Positions 27,131-38,843 of a DNA stretch of 64,000 nt are shown here, piece after piece. This DNA comes from Actinoplanes utahensis (GTDB taxonomy: Bacteria; Actinomycetota; Actinomycetes; Mycobacteriales; Micromonosporaceae). The notes under the pieces were generated by a model that saw nothing but the letters and a program-made list of their open reading frames with translations, was not told the origin of the DNA and did not search any database. The translations under genes were made by a program, and so were the position numbers. The stretch lies in assembly GCF_016862455.1 (NCBI RefSeq), contig NZ_BOMZ01000036.1, positions 1 through 64,000 of the forward strand, given 5' to 3'. Position 1 is the stretch's first letter; each line of letters starts with the position of its first letter.

Positions 27131-27658
27131 GTGACAGACTCGATCGACCTCGCCCGCCAGGTCCGCACCGTGAGCCGCCTGACCGGCGAGTTCACGCTCC
27201 GCTCCGGCCGCACCGCCACCGAATACTTCGACAAGTACCAGTTCGAGGCCGACCCGGTCCTGCTGGACAAGCTCGCCGAGCGCCTGGCCGTGCTCATCCC
27301 CGAGGGCACCGAGGTCCTGGCCGGCCTGGAGATGGGCGGCATCGCCGTCGTCACCGCCCTGGCCCGGCACGCCGGCCTGCCCACCGCCTTCGTCCGCAAG
27401 CAGGCCAAGCAGTACGGCACCGCCCGCCTCGCCGAGGGCGCCGAGGTGGCCGGCCGCCGCGTCCTGATCGTCGAGGACGTCGTCACCTCCGGCGGCCAGG
27501 TCGTCATCTCCACCAACGACCTGCGCAAGCTGGGCGCCCACGTGGACCACGCGGTCTGCGTCATCGACCGGCAGGAGGGCGGGTCCCAGGCGCTCGCCGC
27601 CGAGGGCATCACCCTGCGCGCCCTGCTGACCCGCGCCGAACTCGACGCGGCCGCCTGA
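27131..27658 (+). CDS. pyrE: Orotate phosphoribosyltransferase
   Basis: Converts orotate and PRPP to OMP in de novo pyrimidine synthesis. 175 residues. The PRPP-binding motif VLIVEDVVTSGGQ is intact, with FVRKQAKQYGTA supplying the catalytic lysine loop and LEMGGIAVVTALA upstream. The GTG start is at 27131. It stands alone, convergent with asd. Confidence 0.94.
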   Translation: MTDSIDLARQVRTVSRLTGEFTLRSGRTATEYFDKYQFEADPVLLDKLAERLAVLIPEGTEVLAGLEMGGIAVVTALARHAGLPTAFVRKQAKQYGTARLAEGAEVAGRRVLIVEDVVTSGGQVVISTNDLRKLGAHVDHAVCVIDRQEGGSQALAAEGITLRALLTRAELDAAA

Positions 27659-27676
27659 CCTTCCGCTCCCGGAGCC

Positions 27677-27729
27677 GGCTGGTCGTCAGTGCCGTCTCAA
27701 CGCGCCCGAGACAGCGCTGCCGGCCGGCC
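27677..27729. repeat. Palindromic element, imperfect copy
   Basis: Arms 27677-27698 and 27708-27729 (22 nt each, 9-nt loop) pair with several G-U positions and two mismatches. The left arm closely matches the perfect palindrome at 53449-53501 (GGCTGGT, GTCAGTGC, GTCTC blocks). It lies between the convergent pyrE and asd genes and may act as a bidirectional terminator. Confidence 0.65.
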
Positions 27730-27767
27730 GGAACTCACCGCTGGAACCCGCAGCCCTTCGAGGCGGG

Positions 27768-28835
27768 TCACGAGGCGGCGCGTTTGGCGATCTCGGCGGC
27801 GAGCAGCTCGGCGATCTGGACGGTGTTGAGGGCGGCGCCCTTGCGCATGTTGTCGCCGGTCACGAAGAACGACAGGGCGCGAGGGTCGTCCATGGCCCGG
27901 CGGATGCGGCCCACCCAGGACGGGTCGGTGCCGACCGCGTCGATCGGCATCGGGAACTCGCCGGCCTCCGGGTCGTCGACCAGGATCACGCCGGGGGCGT
28001 TGCGCAGCGCCTGCCGGGCGCCGTCGGCGGTCACCTCGGACGCGAACACCGCGTGCACGGCGATGGAGTGGCCGGTGACGACCGGGACCCGTACGCAGGT
28101 GGCGGAGACCTTCAGGGCCGGCACGGCCAGGATCTTGCGGGACTCGTTGCGGAGCTTGAGCTCCTCGGAAGACCAGCCGGCGTCGGCCAGGTCACCGGAC
28201 CAGGGCACCACGTTGAGCGCGAGCGGCGCCGGGAACGGGCCGAGATCGTCGCCGACGGCCTGCCGCACATTGCCCGGCCGGGATCCGAGCGACCGGTCCC
28301 CGGCGACCTTGCTGAGCTGGTCGTGCAGGGTGTCCACGCCGACCTGCCCGGCGCCGGACGCCGACTGGTAGGAGGCCAGGACCAGCTCGCGCAGCCCGTA
28401 CTCCCGGTGCAGGGGCGCCACCGCGACGATCATCGCGGCGGTGGTGCAGTTGGCGCTGGCGACGATGCCGGCCGGCCGGTGCGCCAGGTCCTCGCGGTTG
28501 ACCTCGGGCACCACGAGCGGCACGTCGGAACGCATCCGGAAGGCCGACGAGTTGTCCACCACGGTGACACCACGGGCGACCGCGATCGGCGCCCAGTGCT
28601 CGGACACCTCGTCGGGCACGTCGAACATGGCCACGTCGACGCCGTCGAAGGCCTCGGCGGTGAGCTCGCGGACGTCCAGGCTCTCGCCGCGGCAGGTCAG
28701 CACCTTGCCGGCGGAACGGGCGGACGCGATGAGCCGGATCTCGCCCCAGACGTTGCGCCGGGACGAGAGCAGCTCGAGCATGACGGAACCGACGGAGCCG
28801 GTGGCTCCGACGACGGCGAGCGTGGGCTGCGCCAT
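27768..28835 (-). CDS. asd: Aspartate-semialdehyde dehydrogenase
   Basis: NADPH-dependent reduction of aspartyl phosphate to the semialdehyde, the branch point to lysine/DAP, threonine and methionine. 355 residues. The nucleotide motif GATGSVG is at 10-16, nucleophile Cys130 is in SANCTTAAM, and SYQSASGAG follows. ATG 28833-28835. It lies 8 bp downstream of lysC, a classic lysC-asd pair, and is presumably co-transcribed. Confidence 0.95.
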   Translation of the reverse strand: MAQPTLAVVGATGSVGSVMLELLSSRRNVWGEIRLIASARSAGKVLTCRGESLDVRELTAEAFDGVDVAMFDVPDEVSEHWAPIAVARGVTVVDNSSAFRMRSDVPLVVPEVNREDLAHRPAGIVASANCTTAAMIVAVAPLHREYGLRELVLASYQSASGAGQVGVDTLHDQLSKVAGDRSLGSRPGNVRQAVGDDLGPFPAPLALNVVPWSGDLADAGWSSEELKLRNESRKILAVPALKVSATCVRVPVVTGHSIAVHAVFASEVTADGARQALRNAPGVILVDDPEAGEFPMPIDAVGTDPSWVGRIRRAMDDPRALSFFVTGDNMRKGAALNTVQIAELLAAEIAKRAAS

Positions 28836-28843
28836 CGTTCGGG

Positions 28844-30109
<1,266 letters not shown>

Positions 30110-30271
30110 GACGAATCATTCCTTCGAGCTCGGCAATCGCTCCCACCCTAGCCGCGTCCCAGCGTGGCCTCGACAGGCGATCCCAGATTCCGGCCGGTGT
30201 GGCGCGACACGCCGGTGTCCCCGGAGCGCCGTACCGGGAAGCATCGCACGGTATGGGGCGAGAATGTCGCG

Positions 30272-31057
30272 ATGCGCATTCCCTCCGCGTTGACCGTCGT
30301 GCTGCTGACGGTCGGGCTGGCCGGCTGTGGCGACAGCGACACACCGGAGGCCACCCCCGCCTCGCCGTCCGCGGCGCCGTCGGTCGCCGCCCCCGAACCC
30401 GCCGCCCGGGACGAGCTGGCCGGCCTGGCCGCGCTGGCCCTGGAGCGTCGGTACGCCGCCCGCTATTCCTTCGACGACGGCCGCGGCACTCCTCGTGAGG
30501 TGGTCGCGGCGGTCGCCCAGGACGGCACGTGGCGTGTCGACATCCCGGGCGGCGCGCTCGGCGGTTCCGCCGGCGTCACGATCATCCGGGTGCCCACCGG
30601 CCTCTATCAGTGCACGCTCGCCACCCCGGCGCTGCCGGTCAGCCCGACCTGCGTCCGGGTCGCCGAGGGCGGTGACAAGGTCCCCCGCCGGTACGACCCA
30701 GGGGTACAGCGCCTGTTCCGCCAGTGGCTGGCCGTCTTCACCGACCGGCGGGCCGCCCTGGCCGTCTCCGCGGTCCCACCGCTGGACGGCGCGCAGGGCG
30801 CCTGTTATGCCGTCGACTCGGTGACCGCCTCCCTCGATCCGCCGGTGGACGTGGGCATCTACTGCTACGCCCCGGACGGTCTGCTGACCGCGGCGCAGGT
30901 CGACTTCGGCGTCCTGAAGCTGGTCGGCCAGTTCGCCGGCCCGGCCACGCTGCCGTTGCCGGGGCCCGAGGTGGCCGGTCAGCCGATGGGGATGAGCGCC
31001 GATCCGCAGACGGTCACGCCGAGCGGCAGCGTTCCCACCATCCGGGCGAACGGTTAG
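30272..31057 (+). CDS. Putative lipoprotein, unknown function
   Basis: 261 residues. The lipoprotein signal ends VGLAGC; an Ala/Pro-rich linker follows to about 45, then an extracytoplasmic domain with four further cysteines (about residues 113, 125, 183 and 201; YQCTL, PTCVRV, ACYAVD, YCYAPD) that could form two disulfides. The general look is like LprG/LolA-type lipoproteins, but no firm family is recognised. ATG 30272 is chosen because it starts the signal peptide; an upstream in-frame GTG at 30164 is unlikely. It is divergent from lysC. Confidence 0.8.
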   Translation: MRIPSALTVVLLTVGLAGCGDSDTPEATPASPSAAPSVAAPEPAARDELAGLAALALERRYAARYSFDDGRGTPREVVAAVAQDGTWRVDIPGGALGGSAGVTIIRVPTGLYQCTLATPALPVSPTCVRVAEGGDKVPRRYDPGVQRLFRQWLAVFTDRRAALAVSAVPPLDGAQGACYAVDSVTASLDPPVDVGIYCYAPDGLLTAAQVDFGVLKLVGQFAGPATLPLPGPEVAGQPMGMSADPQTVTPSGSVPTIRANG

Positions 31058-31093
31058 CCGTTCGGATTCCCTTGACGTAACGTGACTGGCGAC

Positions 31094-31168
31094 ATGTGGC
31101 AGGTGAACCTTCTCCTTCGCTGCCGCGACGAGGCCCCATTCCAGGCCGGCACCTCGTCGCGGAGGTGA
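31094..31168 (+). CDS. Leucine-rich leader peptide of leuA
   Basis: A short frame MWQVNLLLRCRDEAPFQAGT plus SSRR ends with TGA at 31166. It contains three consecutive leucine codons, CTT CTC CTT, two of them the rare CTT in this GC-rich genome. Translation could start at ATG 31094 or GTG 31103. It sits 44 bp upstream of leuA, and its own 3' half forms a hairpin. Known leucine-biosynthesis operons are often controlled by ribosome stalling on such leaders; applying this here is inference. Confidence 0.6.
   Translation: MWQVNLLLRCRDEAPFQAGTSSRR
31123..31162 (+). promoter_or_regulatory. Attenuator-like hairpin in leuA leader
   Basis: Perfect 11-bp stem CCGCGACGAGG with its complement (31123-31133 and 31152-31162). 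The loop holds a nested GGCC/GGCC pair. It begins 6 nt after the run of leucine codons, so a stalled ribosome would cover or release it. A weaker stem (AGGTG/CGCCT) follows at about 31163-31181. Confidence 0.6.
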
Positions 31169-31197
31169 CGCGCGCCGCCTGCTCGTCTTCTTCCTGA

Positions 31198-32934
<1,737 letters not shown>

Positions 32935-32956
32935 TTGGCGCCCACCAAGATCCGGT

Positions 32957-33595
32957 ATGAGACTGGGCTACGTGGCCCCACGTAGCTCAGTCATCGCCGT
33001 AGCAGTCCTGTTCGCCCTCTCCGGCTGTGAGGTCGCCACCACCGGCGACCCCGGCGATCCGCCCTCCTCCTCGACCGGGGGAGGGGCGAGCCTCGACTCC
33101 CTGACCATCGCCGACGCCGGCTCGATGAAGGGTTACAGCCGGGAGAAGTTCCCACACTGGCGGGACACCGGCGAGAACTGCGACGTCCGCGACACCGTCC
33201 TGAAGCGGGACGGTGACAAGGTCAAGTTCTCCGGTTGCAACGTCGTCGCCGGCACCTGGGACAGCCTGTACGACGGCGAGGTGCTGACCTCCCCCACCAA
33301 GGTCGACATCGACCACATGGTGCCGCTCGCGAACGCCTGGCGGTCCGGCGCCGACGAGTGGACCACCGAGAAGCGCGGCGACTTCGCCAATGATCTCGAC
33401 CGGCCCCAGCTGATCGCCGTCTCGGCCTCCTCGAACCGCTCGAAGGGCGACCAGGATCCGTCGACCTGGAAGCCTGAGGTCAAGGACGCCTGGTGCTCGT
33501 ACGCCCGGGACTGGATTGAGGTGAAGAGCTACTGGAAACTCACCATCACGCAGAAGGAGAAGGACGCTCTCACCGAGATGCTGGGGACATGCTGA
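32957..33595 (+). CDS. Secreted HNH nuclease lipoprotein (DUF1524-like)
   Basis: 212 residues. A signal peptide with lipobox ALSGC precedes a linker and an HNH-family nuclease core: KVDIDHMVPLANAWRSGA carries the DH dyad, and NRSKGDQDP supplies the Asn/metal region. Four cysteines suggest disulfides outside the cell. Related secreted HNH proteins of actinomycetes are thought to degrade external DNA. ATG 32957 is 22 bp after leuA, though a functional link to leucine synthesis is unlikely. The stop overlaps the next start (TGATG). Confidence 0.85.
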   Translation: MRLGYVAPRSSVIAVAVLFALSGCEVATTGDPGDPPSSSTGGGASLDSLTIADAGSMKGYSREKFPHWRDTGENCDVRDTVLKRDGDKVKFSGCNVVAGTWDSLYDGEVLTSPTKVDIDHMVPLANAWRSGADEWTTEKRGDFANDLDRPQLIAVSASSNRSKGDQDPSTWKPEVKDAWCSYARDWIEVKSYWKLTITQKEKDALTEMLGTC

Positions 33596-33840
33596 TGAGC
33601 GAGACCACCGACATCGTGCCGGGGCCGGGCGGCGTGATGACCGACGAGGTCGGGGTCGTCACCGGCGACCTGACGCTGCGGACCGAACTGGTCGACGGCG
33701 ACGCCGTGGTCCGGGTGCAGTACAAGGACGCCGAGGAGTGGTACACGGTGACCGGCGCCCGCGCGAAACTGGCCGACCCCGCCGATCTCGCCGCGGTGCA
33801 CACCGTCGCGGCCGCCCTCCTGCACCGCCCCGAAGATTGA
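33595..33840 (+). CDS. Small hypothetical protein coupled to the nuclease gene
   Basis: 81 residues, MSETTDIVPGPGG to LLHRPED, acidic, no cysteine, no signal. No family recognised. The start is placed at ATG 33595, which overlaps the nuclease stop as TGATG; an ATG two codons earlier is also in frame. The overlap implies translational coupling, so it could be a cytosolic partner (possibly protective) of the secreted nuclease, but nothing in the sequence proves this. Confidence 0.65.
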   Translation: MSETTDIVPGPGGVMTDEVGVVTGDLTLRTELVDGDAVVRVQYKDAEEWYTVTGARAKLADPADLAAVHTVAAALLHRPED

Positions 33841-33852
33841 TGTTTCCCTTTA

Positions 33853-33875
33853 CACTGCGCAAACCATCCGCAGTG
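33853..33875. promoter_or_regulatory. Inverted repeat upstream of RTX-like gene
   Basis: CACTGCG and CGCAGTG, a 7-bp inverted repeat with a 9-bp spacer, 13 nt after the preceding stop and 23 nt before the RTX-like ATG. It may be an operator or a weak terminator. Confidence 0.4.
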
Positions 33876-33897
33876 GATTCGGGGGGAACCCACGACA

Positions 33898-35043
33898 ATG
33901 TCACACCATCTCAAACGGCCGGTGACCATCGGCCTCTCTCTACTGACCGGCCTCGCCGGAGCCGCGGTCCTCGCGGGTCCGGCGCAGGCGGCCTCGAGCG
34001 GTTACGCCACGATGCGCATGAACAACATGCAGGCCGTCTTCTGGGGCGCGCCCGGCTCGGCGAACCAGGTCGTGGTCACCGCCTCCACCAAGTCCGTCAT
34101 CATCGACGACGTCGTCCCGATCCGGACCGGCCCGGGGTGCGCGGTGATCAGCAAGGACCGCACCGTGGTCCGGTGCACCTACGGCTGGGTGATGGATCAC
34201 GCGCCGCGCGTCGTGGTCTACGCCGGTGACCGCGACGATCGGGTCACCAACCGGACCAAGCTGTGGACCGAACTGCGCGGCGGCGCCGGCAACGACACCA
34301 TCCAGACCGCCGGCGGCCCCTCCGAGCTCTACGGTGAGGCCGGCGCGGACACCATCCTCGGCAGCGCCGCCGAGCACGAGTTCCTCGACGGCGGGCCGGG
34401 CGCGGACCGGATCTACGGCGGGGCCGGAGCGGAGCAGATCTTCGGCGGGGCGGGCGATGACACGCTCTCCGGCGGCGCCGGCCGGGATCAGCTGACCGGG
34501 GGCGCGGGCAGCGATCTGATGAGCGGCGGCGCCGACGACGATCTGCTCTACATGCAGACCGACACGATCACGGGTGACAACGACCGGGTCCTCGGCGACA
34601 CCGGTACCGACACCGTCTCCTACACCGGTTACGGGGCCGGCGTCACGGTGGATCTGGACGGGGTCGCCGGCGACGACGGCGCCCGGGGCGAGCGGGACAC
34701 CCTCCACCCGGACATCGAGCGCATCCAGGGCGGTGGCGGCGGTGACCTGCTGTGGGGCAGCGGCCGCGACGACGTCATCCTGGGCGGGCCCGGCGACGAC
34801 ACCATCATCGGTGGCTCCGGGGCCGACAAACTGGTGGGCGAGGAGGGCGCTGACCGGCTGTACGGCGGCGCCGGCGACGACGCCCTCGACGGCCGGGACT
34901 GGGTGGATTGGATGAGCCGCCCGTACCCGCCGCCGGACGTGCCGGACCTGGTCTCCGGCGGCGTCGACCGGGACACCTGCGAGCTCTACCCGGGCGACGT
35001 GCCGGACGGCTGTGACGTCACCGAATACCCGCACGGCCAGTAA
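33898..35043 (+). CDS. Secreted calcium-binding RTX-like protein
   Basis: 381 residues. A Sec signal with probable cleavage after AQA (about residue 31) precedes an N-terminal beta-rich domain (about 32-125) and then hemolysin-type repeats GGxGxDxx from about 126 to 345 (GGAGNDTI, GGPGADRI, GGAGDDTL, GGSGADKL, GGAGDDAL). These form calcium-binding parallel beta rolls. A region without repeats at about 215-275 splits the array in two. No catalytic domain is visible, so an adhesin, surface or matrix role is possible. The ATG is at 33898. Confidence 0.88.
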   Translation: MSHHLKRPVTIGLSLLTGLAGAAVLAGPAQAASSGYATMRMNNMQAVFWGAPGSANQVVVTASTKSVIIDDVVPIRTGPGCAVISKDRTVVRCTYGWVMDHAPRVVVYAGDRDDRVTNRTKLWTELRGGAGNDTIQTAGGPSELYGEAGADTILGSAAEHEFLDGGPGADRIYGGAGAEQIFGGAGDDTLSGGAGRDQLTGGAGSDLMSGGADDDLLYMQTDTITGDNDRVLGDTGTDTVSYTGYGAGVTVDLDGVAGDDGARGERDTLHPDIERIQGGGGGDLLWGSGRDDVILGGPGDDTIIGGSGADKLVGEEGADRLYGGAGDDALDGRDWVDWMSRPYPPPDVPDLVSGGVDRDTCELYPGDVPDGCDVTEYPHGQ

Positions 35044-35071
35044 CTGGTGACCACTGGGTACGGTCGGGCGG

Positions 35072-36634
35072 GTGCGTCTCTCCCGCCTGGCCGTGACCCT
35101 GGTGGTGGCCCTTCCTCTGGTCACCGCCACCGCTTCGAGCGGTTCGCCGCCCGGTGGCGCGATCACCCTGTCCGATGTCATCCCGGCGGTCGCCGAGGCG
35201 ATACCGGCGCCCGGTGACGGTTTCCGGCTCACCGGCAGCACCACGATCACCGCTTCCGGCGCCGCGACGCCGGTGGCCGGGCTGCTCGCGGAAGCGCTCC
35301 GTCCCGCCACCGGGTTGCCGCTGCCGATCATCGCCGGCGGCGGTGCCGAGACGATCGCTCTGGTCCTGGAGCCGGGTCATCCGGACGAGGGCTACCGCCT
35401 GCACATCCGGTCGCAGGGCGTCGAGCTGCGCGCCTCCCGCCCGGCCGGGCTCTTCGCCGGCGTGCAGACGCTGCGTCAGCTGCTGCCGCCGGAGATCGAG
35501 TCGAAGACCCCGCGACGGTTGCGGTGGGTGCTTCCCGGCGGTCAGATCAAAGATCATCCGCGGTACGCCTACCGAGGCGCGATGCTCGACCTCGCTCGTC
35601 ACTTCCACGAGCCGGCCGAGATCCGCCGCTACATCGACCAGATCAGCCGCTTCAAGATCAATCACCTGCACCTGCACCTGAGCGACGACCAGGGCTGGCG
35701 TATCGAGATCGACTCGTGGTCGCGCCTGACCGAGGTCGGAGGCGCGCCCGGCACCGGGGTCGGCGGCCGGGGCGGCGGCTTCCTGACCAAGGACGACTAC
35801 CGGGAATTGGTCCGGTACGCCGCCGATCGTCACATCACCGTCGTGCCCGAGATCGACATGCCCGGTCACGTCAACGCCGCCCAGGTCGCCTATCCCGAGC
35901 TGACCTGCGACGGGAAGGCGCCACGTCAGCGAACCGACATGCGGGTCGGATACAGCTCCCTGTGCGCGCACGACGAGACCACCTACCGGTTCGTCGAGGA
36001 CGTGATCCGGGAGCTGGCCGAGATGACGCCCGGCCCGTACCTGCACATCGGCGGGGACGAGGCGATGTCCACCCCGCACGGCAGTTATCTGATCTTCCAG
36101 AAGCGGGTGCTGCCGCTGGTCCGCAAGTACGGCAAGATCCCGTACGGCTGGCACGAGATCGCCCAGTCCCCGGCCGCCGCACAGACCGGGGCGGTGATCC
36201 AGTTCTGGGGCCAGGAGAGCAGCCATCCGGCCGTGGCCACGTCGGTCGCCGACGGCGCGCGAGTGGTGCTCTCCCCCGCCGACCGGGTCTACCTGGACAT
36301 GCGATACGACCTGCTGACCCCGCTCGGGCTGGCCTGGGCGGGGCACATCGAGGTGCGGGACGCCTACGACTGGGATCCCGGGCGGCTTCTGTACGGCGTA
36401 CCGGAGGAGAAGGTTCTGGGGGTCGAGGCGCCGCTGTGGTCGGAGACGCTGCGCTCGTCCGCCGACATCGAGTTCATGGCCTTCCCGCGCCTGCCGGCGA
36501 TAGCCGAGCTGGGCTGGTCACCGCGGTCCACCCACGACTGGGAGTCGTTCCGCGCCCGGCTCGGCGCTTACGGCCCCCGCTGGACCCACCAGGGCGTCCG
36601 CTTCCACCGTTCCACGCAGATCCACTGGTCCTGA
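35072..36634 (+). CDS. GH20 beta-N-acetylhexosaminidase, secreted
   Basis: 520 residues. Signal peptide (about 1-21), GH20 N-terminal domain (about 30-155), then the catalytic barrel. The catalytic Asp-Glu pair is in YLHIGGDEAM; HLHLHLSDDQGWRIEI and VPEIDMPGHVNAA are family motifs, and the substrate Trp is in PLWSETL. It releases terminal N-acetylglucosamine or N-acetylgalactosamine from chitin-type or wall glycans outside the cell. The GTG start is at 35072. It is monocistronic with a strong terminator after it. Confidence 0.93.
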   Translation: MRLSRLAVTLVVALPLVTATASSGSPPGGAITLSDVIPAVAEAIPAPGDGFRLTGSTTITASGAATPVAGLLAEALRPATGLPLPIIAGGGAETIALVLEPGHPDEGYRLHIRSQGVELRASRPAGLFAGVQTLRQLLPPEIESKTPRRLRWVLPGGQIKDHPRYAYRGAMLDLARHFHEPAEIRRYIDQISRFKINHLHLHLSDDQGWRIEIDSWSRLTEVGGAPGTGVGGRGGGFLTKDDYRELVRYAADRHITVVPEIDMPGHVNAAQVAYPELTCDGKAPRQRTDMRVGYSSLCAHDETTYRFVEDVIRELAEMTPGPYLHIGGDEAMSTPHGSYLIFQKRVLPLVRKYGKIPYGWHEIAQSPAAAQTGAVIQFWGQESSHPAVATSVADGARVVLSPADRVYLDMRYDLLTPLGLAWAGHIEVRDAYDWDPGRLLYGVPEEKVLGVEAPLWSETLRSSADIEFMAFPRLPAIAELGWSPRSTHDWESFRARLGAYGPRWTHQGVRFHRSTQIHWS

Positions 36635-36706
36635 GCCCGGCCCCCGGCATTCATGAGGCCGGCGAACGCAACAGATCTTGGGCGGCATGGGCGGCTGACC
36701 CCGGAG

Positions 36707-36742
36707 ACAACGGTGGGGCCGGTCTCCCGGCCCCACCGTTGT
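36707..36742. terminator. Bidirectional terminator between GH20 and oppF genes
   Basis: Perfect 16-bp stem (ACAACGGTGGGGCCGG and complement) with a TCTC loop. On the plus strand it continues into TTCG. It serves the convergent hexosaminidase and transporter operons. Confidence 0.92.
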
Positions 36743-36750
36743 TTCGTCTC

Positions 36751-37812
36751 TCAGGCTTTCGTGACCGCCGGGCGACGGCCGGCCACCGTCTCGTCCTCGG
36801 CCACCGGGAAGTGGCAGGCGGTGAGGTGCGAGCCGGGGTCGTCGAGCCGCTGCACCAGCGGCGGCTCCTCGGTGGCGCAGATGTCCTGCGCCTTCCAGCA
36901 GCGAGTCCGGAACCGGCAACCCGACGGCGGGTTGATCGGGCTCGGCACGTCGCCGGTGAGCAGCACACGGCCGCGCTGGTTGCGGTCGCGGCGGCTCGGG
37001 TCCGGCACCGGCACGGCCGACATCAGGGCGACGGTGTACGGGTGCCGCGGGTTGGCGTAGAGATCCTCGCGGTCGGCGATCTCCACGATCTTGCCCAGGT
37101 ACATCACGGCGACCCGGTCGGAGATGTGCCGCACCACGGACAGGTCGTGCGCGATGAAGACGTAGGTCAGGTCGAGCTCGTTCTGCAGATCCTCGAGCAG
37201 GTTCACCACCTGCGCCTGGATCGACACGTCGAGCGCCGACACCGGCTCGTCGGCCACGATCAGCTTGGGGCGCAGCGCGAGGGTCCGCGCGATGCCGATG
37301 CGCTGCCGCTGACCGCCGGAGAACTCGTGCGGGTAGCGGTTGTAGTGCTCCGGGTTCAGGCCCACCAGCTTGAGCAGGTCCTGCACTTCACGCTTGATGC
37401 CCTGCTCGGTCTTGACCTTCTGGATCCGGAACGGGGCGCCGACGATCGCGCCGATCGTGTGCCGCGGGTTCAACGACCCGTACGGGTCCTGGAAGATCAT
37501 CTGCATGTCCCGCCGCAGCGGGCGCAGCTTGCCCTGGCTGAGGTGGGCGATGTCCTGACCCTTGTACTCGATCGACCCGCCGGTCGGTTCCAGCAGACGG
37601 GTCAGCAGACGGCCGGTCGTGGACTTGCCACAACCGGACTCGCCCACCAGGCCGAGCGTCTCGCCCTTGAACACGTCGAAGTCCAGGCCGTCGACCGCCT
37701 TGACCGCACCGACCTTGCGCTTGAGCAGGCCCTTGGTGATCGGGAAGTGCTTCTCCAGCCCGCGGACCGACAGCAGCGCCTCACCGTGCACCGGCGTCTT
37801 CGAGTTACTCAT
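36751..37812 (-). CDS. oppF: Oligopeptide ABC transporter ATP-binding protein OppF-type
   Basis: 353 residues. Walker [10 protein letters not shown], signature [17 protein letters not shown], Walker [13 protein letters not shown], and the OppF-specific C-terminal region with cysteines ([14 protein letters not shown]) that can bind an iron-sulfur cluster in some dipeptide importers. ATG 37810-37812 overlaps the oppD stop as ATGA. It is the last gene of the oppC-oppA-oppB-oppD-oppF operon. Confidence 0.93.
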   Translation of the reverse strand: MSNSKTPVHGEALLSVRGLEKHFPITKGLLKRKVGAVKAVDGLDFDVFKGETLGLVGESGCGKSTTGRLLTRLLEPTGGSIEYKGQDIAHLSQGKLRPLRRDMQMIFQDPYGSLNPRHTIGAIVGAPFRIQKVKTEQGIKREVQDLLKLVGLNPEHYNRYPHEFSGGQRQRIGIARTLALRPKLIVADEPVSALDVSIQAQVVNLLEDLQNELDLTYVFIAHDLSVVRHISDRVAVMYLGKIVEIADREDLYANPRHPYTVALMSAVPVPDPSRRDRNQRGRVLLTGDVPSPINPPSGCRFRTRCWKAQDICATEEPPLVQRLDDPGSHLTACHFPVAEDETVAGRRPAVTKA

Positions 37813-38843
37813 TGGCCGGCCTCCAGCTTCGGCTTGATCTCTTCGGCCCAGATCCGCCGCCGCTCGGTGGACGGCAGGTGGCAGCGCACCCGGTGTCCAC
37901 CGCCGGCCTCGGTCAGCTCCGGAACCATCGTCGTGCCGAGGCCGCCGGTCTGCGGCTCGTAGGCGCACCGCGGGTGGAACGCACAGCCCGACGGCAGGTT
38001 GATCAGCGACGGCGGGGAGCCGGGGATCGGCATGAGCCGGTCGGCCACCGGCCGGTCCATCCGCGGCATCGAGCCGAGCAGACCCCAGGTGTACGGGTGC
38101 TCCGGCGCCTCGAAGATCGTCTGCGCCGGCCCCTGCTCGATCGCCTTGCCGCCGTACATGACCAGGATGTCGTCGGCGAGCTCGGCCACCACGCCCAGGT
38201 CGTGGGTGATGATGATCAGCGCCGAGTTGAACTCCTGCTGCAGGTCGTGCATCAGGTCGAGGATCTGCGCCTGCACGGTCACGTCGAGAGCCGTGGTCGG
38301 CTCGTCGGCGATCAGCAGCTCCGGGTCGCAGGAGAGCGCCATGGCGATCATGGCGCGCTGCCGCATACCACCGGAGAACTGGTGCGGGTAGTCGTCGACG
38401 CGCCGGTCCGGCTGCGGGATGCCGACCCGGTTGAGCATCTCGATGGCGTGCTTGCGGGCCACCTTCTTGGACACGTTGTGGTGCACCCGGTAGGCCTCGA
38501 TGATCTGGTGGCCGACCGTGTAGAACGGGTGCATCGCGGACAGCGGGTCCTGGAAGATCATCGCCATCTTCTGGCCGCGCAGCTTCCGCACGTCCTCCGG
38601 CGACGCGTTCACCAGTTCCTGGTTGTCCAGCCAGATCTCGCCGGACACCTGGGCGTTGCGCTTGTTGTGCAGGCCGAGGATGCCGAGGCTGGTCACCGAC
38701 TTGCCGGAACCCGACTCGCCGACGATCCCCAGGGTCTTGCCGCGCTCCAGCGAGAACGTCAGACCGTCGACCGAGCGGACCAGGCCGTCGTCGGTGGGGA
38801 AATGGATCTTGAGATCCTGCACCTTCAGGAAGGGATCGGCCAT
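37809..38843 (-). CDS. oppD: Oligopeptide ABC transporter ATP-binding protein OppD-type
   Basis: 344 residues. Walker A GESGSGKS, signature [15 protein letters not shown], Walker [13 protein letters not shown], and the OppD C-terminal CAFHPRC segment. It pairs with OppF to power peptide uptake. ATG 38841-38843 overlaps the oppB stop by one base (TGATG), which indicates coupled translation. Confidence 0.93.
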   Translation of the reverse strand: MADPFLKVQDLKIHFPTDDGLVRSVDGLTFSLERGKTLGIVGESGSGKSVTSLGILGLHNKRNAQVSGEIWLDNQELVNASPEDVRKLRGQKMAMIFQDPLSAMHPFYTVGHQIIEAYRVHHNVSKKVARKHAIEMLNRVGIPQPDRRVDDYPHQFSGGMRQRAMIAMALSCDPELLIADEPTTALDVTVQAQILDLMHDLQQEFNSALIIITHDLGVVAELADDILVMYGGKAIEQGPAQTIFEAPEHPYTWGLLGSMPRMDRPVADRLMPIPGSPPSLINLPSGCAFHPRCAYEPQTGGLGTTMVPELTEAGGGHRVRCHLPSTERRRIWAEEIKPKLEAGQ

